A stretch of 22,322 nt of DNA from Evernia prunastri. Lineage: Eukaryota; Ascomycota; Lecanoromycetes; Lecanorales; Parmeliaceae. The stretch is from positions 1-22,322 of the forward strand of contig NKYR01000182.1 in the NCBI GenBank assembly GCA_003184365.1. The letters run 5' to 3'. A program made the translations under genes and the position numbers. This document shows, piece by piece, positions 18,473 through 22,322 of the stretch (the stretch's first letter is position 1; each line of letters opens with the position of its first letter). The notes beneath the pieces are model-generated. The model ran no database searches. It worked only from the letters and a program-made list of their open reading frames with translations, and was not told where the DNA came from.

Positions 18473-18866
18473 TCGAGGTAAACCACATGCGAGAAGAGCT
18501 AGCAGACATCAGAGTCTCTGAGCGTCAGGTGGGTTAGTGACATAGGAGCAGATGATCGAATGGTCGAAGCATGTAGTGTGGCGCCAGATATCCAGAAGCT
18601 ACAACGGCGTGATACTACGTATCTCTCACCCAACTTCGTCACACATGAAAATGATTGCGAGGAAAGGGCAGCTTTTGTCTCCTACTCCTCCATTTGTCTT
18701 TCCCACGCACTCGTCTAAGATCATCATGCGACCTACAGCGCTTACGAATATAGACATTTCAACTCTCATTGATCTCAATCCCAAGAATAGTATCATCCTC
18801 TTCAAACAGACTTCTCAAGTAATGCTCATGTACAGATGACCAAGTCCTTGAGCCTAATAGCGCGAA
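18473..18866. other. Convergent 3' flanks of OLA1 and the FAD monooxygenase
   Basis: The two genes point at each other, so their 3' ends lie here. A 95-codon open frame at 18552-18839 (+) has no family resemblance and I treat it as chance. Confidence 0.55.
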
Positions 18867-20645
18867 TCATTTGAAGATCTGAGACCGATGAGCGGCAAAG
18901 GTTGTGAGTTGTTCTGGTAGCGAGCCTGCCAATGCGTTTCTCTTGACTCCCTTCTGGAAAAGTGGAGACTGCATGAGCTTGTCCCATTGATGAACCATCT
19001 CGGTGTTCCTTTTCGACAACCTGACCTCTTCCCCTCCCCTCGCTATCATCTCCGTTTCATACCCATCAATGGCATCTTCCAGCTCTCCTTGACCGCCTTC
19101 CACGGCCCGAAGGGCAGCCACATACTTTGCCGCGTCTTCAATCGCGTGGTTGAGGCCTTGGGCCCGGTCTGTGAGAAAGTCGGTCAGCGACCTAGTGCAC
19201 GTTTTGATTCCTGAGAGCAAGACGAAAAGCATACGGAAGGTCATTGGATGAGCCGCATCGCCTGCCAGAGATATCCTCCCGCCAAGATTCCCCCACGGGA
19301 TCGGCTCCCAGTATGTCATCCTGTTGGTGTAAACGGGCGTCCCGGCCGGGACCCAAGCGTTCGCGCTCCGAAATGGCTCGGCGAAGTCTTTGGTCTTCGC
19401 CTTGACCTCGGCTAACCCGACAGCTGCAGTCTGATCCCTCTCGCCATGGTCGGACTTGCGCCACGATGTCATGAGCTGGAACTTCCACGTTTCAGGCGCT
19501 TTGGCATCCGGGACATCAACGACTGGCGTTTACCGTTCAGCGAAACGGCGCCCCACGAAAAGTCTGAGCCGATGAGCCACCACGTACCATTTATCCATGC
19601 CCAGATCCCGTCCGGGTGAAACGCCATTACGTTGACAGGGTGCGCGCTTCTGACGTGCAAGGCTTGCTCCGCCGTTGGATAGGTCACGATCGTCCGAGTC
19701 GCCACGTACGGCATCGCACACGGCGCGCCCTTGTCCGCTCCCAGCAAGATCCGCCGAACCCGAGAGCGAGGGCCGTCCGCGCCCACCAGGCAGCTGCCCG
19801 TGACTTCGGTGCCGTCGGCGAATCTGGCCGTCACGGTGTCATCGCGTGGATGTATGTCCACCAGGCGCTTATCACGCTGCGGAGAAAACATCAACGGTCA
19901 GCCCAGTCTATCGTTTTCCATCGAACGACAACAAGAAGGTCCGTAGATCTGGGGTTTCGTGTACGTGCACGCTGCGCTCCGGAAGCGCGGCCAGCAGCCA
20001 CCGACGCATCTTGCTCCGCGACACGCGGTGCATCTTCGCGACGAAGGACGGCTTGAGGATTTCCCCCGTCGCGCCGTGCATGCTGGGCGGGTGGCTGGCG
20101 TCGTCGTCCGAGGTCGTGTGGAACGGGTCCGTTTGACATTCCTGGAGCCGGGCGAATAGCTCGGGAGCGAGCAGGTCTTCCAGCAGGGGCAGAGCCCAGT
20201 GGATCCCTTTTTTCCCCCCCCCTCTCGCGTCAGCGTGTCCGATTGCGGGCACCGGTGGGGGTTTGCGCGCACCCATGCTCCAGTCTCCGGATCTGTGGTC
20301 GTCGAGGTCGCGCTCGGCTTCCCATACCGAGAAGGCGATGCCGGCCTGGAGTGTGACTTTGTTAGATGTTTGGAGGTTTTGCGGAAATAGGTGGGCGGTG
20401 GCTTGGCTTTGTTGGGGGGGTCACGAACTTTGAGGAGACCGTGGGCGATGAGCAAGCCTGTTTGTCCTGCTCCCATGTCAGACCGTGACGTTCCGTGTTC
20501 ACTGGAAGTCGGAGGACCTACCGGCTCCTATGATGATGACTCTTTGCTCCAAAGGTCCTTTCGCCGTATCTGCGGTAACGCCGTCACGAGCGCTCCCGTG
20601 TTTGTGTACCCATGGGTCTGCAGCGGTTTGCGGGAAGTCGGTCAT
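18867..20645 (-). CDS. FAD-dependent monooxygenase, PHBH/salicylate-hydroxylase type (7 exons)
   Basis: Exons are 20645-20522, 20466-20429, 20345-20273, 20206-19965, 19876-19588, 19522-19235 and 19168-18867, giving 451 residues with all phases consistent. The three hallmarks of group A flavoprotein hydroxylases are present: the dinucleotide-binding VIIIGAGQTG (about 36-45, joined across intron 1), the DG motif GADGPRSRVRR (191-201) and the GD motif ISLAGDAAHPMTF (339-351). The enzyme should use NAD(P)H and O2 to hydroxylate or epoxidise a small organic substrate; the substrate cannot be read. Start ATG 20645 (MTDFPQTAAD) is the only in-frame ATG before the Rossmann strand. Introns 3 and 6 are each 66 nt and contain no in-frame stop, so they look like coding sequence. 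In intron 5 the gtacgt donor is required, since the frame otherwise fails after INGTWW. No membrane or signal segment is seen. Confidence 0.88.
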
Positions 20646-21047
20646 TGTCCTATCGAAGAGGAGAAGACTGATTCTAGAATATCGGCCCACGGGATCGAGA
20701 CTATCGTCGGAGGGTCGATCGGATTCTGATGGGGCCGTTCCGCGGGGTGACTTAGTGTATATGCGAGGCGGGTCCTTCTGCTTAATTGACGAATTGGAGC
20801 TCTGTTGTGTATCTTGACAAAGTTCTTACGCCATTGGACGACACTATCCATCACTTTATTATGTCCCCATCGGACCTCGCAATAGTCGGAATTTTGTATT
20901 ACGATCAAGCAGACTTCACGACCCCCGTTCTTTCACGAAATCGCTGATACAATCACAACATCAATAGCTACCAGGTTCACGCTTCTACCGTTCTACCATT
21001 TCATTGCGCGTACGGTAGTCGTTGCTTGTCTTTCCCCCTTTGCCATT
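20646..21047. promoter_or_regulatory. Upstream region of the FAD monooxygenase and possible divergent promoter
   Basis: The monooxygenase start faces left and the possible 21048 gene faces right. The last about 100 bases before 21048 are pyrimidine-rich and look like a fungal leader. I assign no specific site. Confidence 0.45.
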
Positions 21048-21806
21048 ATGGAGGTTGACCTACCCAACCATTCATGGTACGTATCAAGTCTTCTTGCGCG
21101 GTTATGCTTGGACATTCCATTGCTCCTGACCACAAAATTCAGCTTGCATACTCTTCGTTGCAAGCTGACACTTGTGGGTAAGGAAACCGTCCTTTTCAGT
21201 AAAACTGGTGTCTTCTCTCAATGTGTGAGTCTCGAGCACTAAGACTTCAACTTCGAGTCTTCACGGTACGGTTCATATCCGTCTATGGAACTCGCGACGC
21301 GCTCGAATATAGTGCGTTGTGCTCTCTCTCTCTCTCACAGCCCCTTCATAAACTTCCTCCTCGCGACCGATCCCCCTACGGACTGACGGAAACGACGCAC
21401 ACGGCCACCACCGCTTCCTGTCACGGTAAACGAGGCCGTCCATCCCGACTTCCCTCAAGGCTGTAGCTGTCGAAAACGGGGTTGCTGGCAGTACCGAAGA
21501 TCTTTATGACGTCGATGCTGTCCGCGGCGAGAGGAAGGCGAAGAGGTCTTTGGCGGAGGGAAGGGACCTGATCGTGCTTTTTGGCGGGGCTACGGCTGAT
21601 GAACGCGTAGGTGTCGAAGCAGGCGGAGAGGAGCTGGGGTCTGACGGTGGGAAAGATGCTGGGATGGACGAAGAGCCAATTGGCAGTGAGTGTGCTGCAA
21701 CTTCGAGCGATGTGACGACGGGAAGGGGGTGCTGGTAAATGGGAATGGCTTCGTGGATGGATGCTTGCTTGCTTGCTTGCTAGTTGAGAATGGATCCTGG
21801 CGCTAG
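21048..21806 (+). CDS. Possible multi-exon gene of unknown function (middle exons uncertain)
   Basis: After a pyrimidine-rich leader, ATG 21048 opens a 29-nt exon ending in a strong donor. The intron 21077-21142 has gtacgt, ctgac and ttcag, and exon 2 is 21143-21177 (start MEVDLPNHSC, then LHTLRCKLTLV). The 3' end is also coherent: an acidic, Gly/Glu-rich frame from about 21471 to 21685 (for example STEDLYDVDAVRGERKAKRS) ends in a gtgagt donor. It joins at 21784 after a cttgctag acceptor and stops at 21804-21806 (IENGSWR). The exons between about 21178 and 21470 can be joined in more than one way and none is clean; one open stretch there contains KRGRPSR, which resembles an AT-hook. I recognise no family. 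It may be a real gene, a decayed one, or chance. Confidence 0.35.
21761..21782 (+). repeat. (GCTT)n microsatellite
   Basis: Five tandem gctt-type units end in gctag. The repeat forms the polypyrimidine-like end of the last intron proposed for the 21048 gene. A short (CT)n run also lies at about 21320-21338. Confidence 0.8.
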
Positions 21807-22322
21807 CTGGGCTCTAATTGCATGTCACCGGCGTGTCCCCAATGGTACGTATCCAAGAGGATATCCTTTTGCTGCAGGATGGAGACGACACAGGATATAC
21901 CCTTTGCTCTCTATACGGAATCTTCCAGACTACGCACACATCTGCATCGCCACACGTGATTCTCCGCGCTCTCGGCTCCCATCACAGCGCACACGACTCG
22001 GCATGTCCTTGGCAGTGTGGCATCTCGAGGCCTGGAGTATAAGAACAAAGCAGCCTTGTGTCATTCAGAAATTCCCGCGCGGTTTCTGCACGTTGTTACC
22101 TTATGTAAGAGCTAGCCATGCGTGTTCGAGAACCACTCGCTCCTCGTCTTATCCATCTCGGCCCTCTTGAGCGCGCTACCCGGTTCAGGCGTGCGGGATT
22201 TTAGAAGGCGTTGCGGCTTCACTCGAAGCACGAAGGTACTCTTTTCATTTTTGCTTGAGCGTTTCTTATCTATGCTATTGGCGCCCCCTCTCCCCAAGAT
22301 ATGGCTGCTGATGGGGGGGGGG
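21807..22322. other. Right end of window, no supportable gene
   Basis: I see no coding frame with family resemblance here. Open frames up to 128 codons have no domain signal. The window ends in a run of G, perhaps a homopolymer artefact at a contig end. Confidence 0.5.

Noticed and set aside
18552..18839. 95-codon open frame on + after OLA1
   Set aside because: It lies in the 3' flank of two convergent genes, with no family resemblance or promoter-like leader.
19488..19522. 35-nt intron (gtaaac...caaag) in the FAD monooxygenase
   Set aside because: It is too short for a normal fungal intron; the 65-nt intron 19587-19523 with a gtacgt donor fits the frame and the family better.
1..22322. CRISPR arrays, bacterial operons, ribosome-binding sites
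   Set aside because: The sequence is eukaryotic with spliceosomal introns, and no array of regularly spaced short repeats is present.

Overview
The window looks like a piece of a filamentous ascomycete (Pezizomycotina) nuclear chromosome. Short GT-AG introns (about 47-215 nt, with CTRAC-type branch points just before the acceptor) interrupt most genes, and the genes are monocistronic on both strands with pyrimidine-rich leaders. The conserved genes (TIM44, mitochondrial uS11, OLA1) give uninterrupted reading frames once introns are removed. I cannot name the species. Single N bases sit at 850 and 4346 and both coincide with structural problems.

Layout. 1-1263 is repeat-derived: the 3' end of a Ty1/copia-type LTR retrotransposon (diverged internal repeats, polypurine tract, LTR), a 90-bp exact duplication next to an N, and AT-rich DNA with a 126-bp tandem repeat whose copies differ mainly by transitions, as expected after repeat-induced point mutation. 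1470-2466 (-) is a three-exon gene for a small secreted protein with no family I recognise. About 2470-4255 shows no supportable gene. 4256-5198 (-) encodes a class I SAM-dependent methyltransferase whose 3' frame is broken by one N inside a G-rich stretch. 5687-6933 (-) is a five-exon aldo-keto reductase with a GC-AG intron. 7521-11527 (-) is a large VPS9/ankyrin/PX protein with a predicted helical C-terminus, probably an endosomal Rab GEF.

12113-13869 (-) is TIM44 and 14094-14789 (+) is mitochondrial ribosomal protein uS11; they are divergent across 224 bp, so two mitochondrial biogenesis genes probably share a promoter. 15298-16181 (-) is a PPPDE/DeSI-type cysteine peptidase, divergent from 16784-18472 (+), the seven-exon OLA1/YchF ATPase. 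18867-20645 (-) is a seven-exon FAD-dependent monooxygenase. 21048-21806 (+) holds a possible multi-exon gene of unknown function with good splice signals at its ends but an uncertain middle.

The conserved genes are ordinary housekeeping or trafficking genes. The methyltransferase, aldo-keto reductase, monooxygenase and secreted protein are accessory-type genes, but only the methyltransferase and reductase are adjacent, so I do not claim a biosynthetic cluster. I did not find a clearly new molecular system. The most useful observations are the hidden exons and in-frame introns that a plain ORF scan misreads, the N-associated artefacts, the multidomain VPS9 protein, and the unidentified secreted and 21-kb genes. 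All exon boundaries were worked out by eye from splice signals, reading frame and remembered family conservation; no alignment or search was run.
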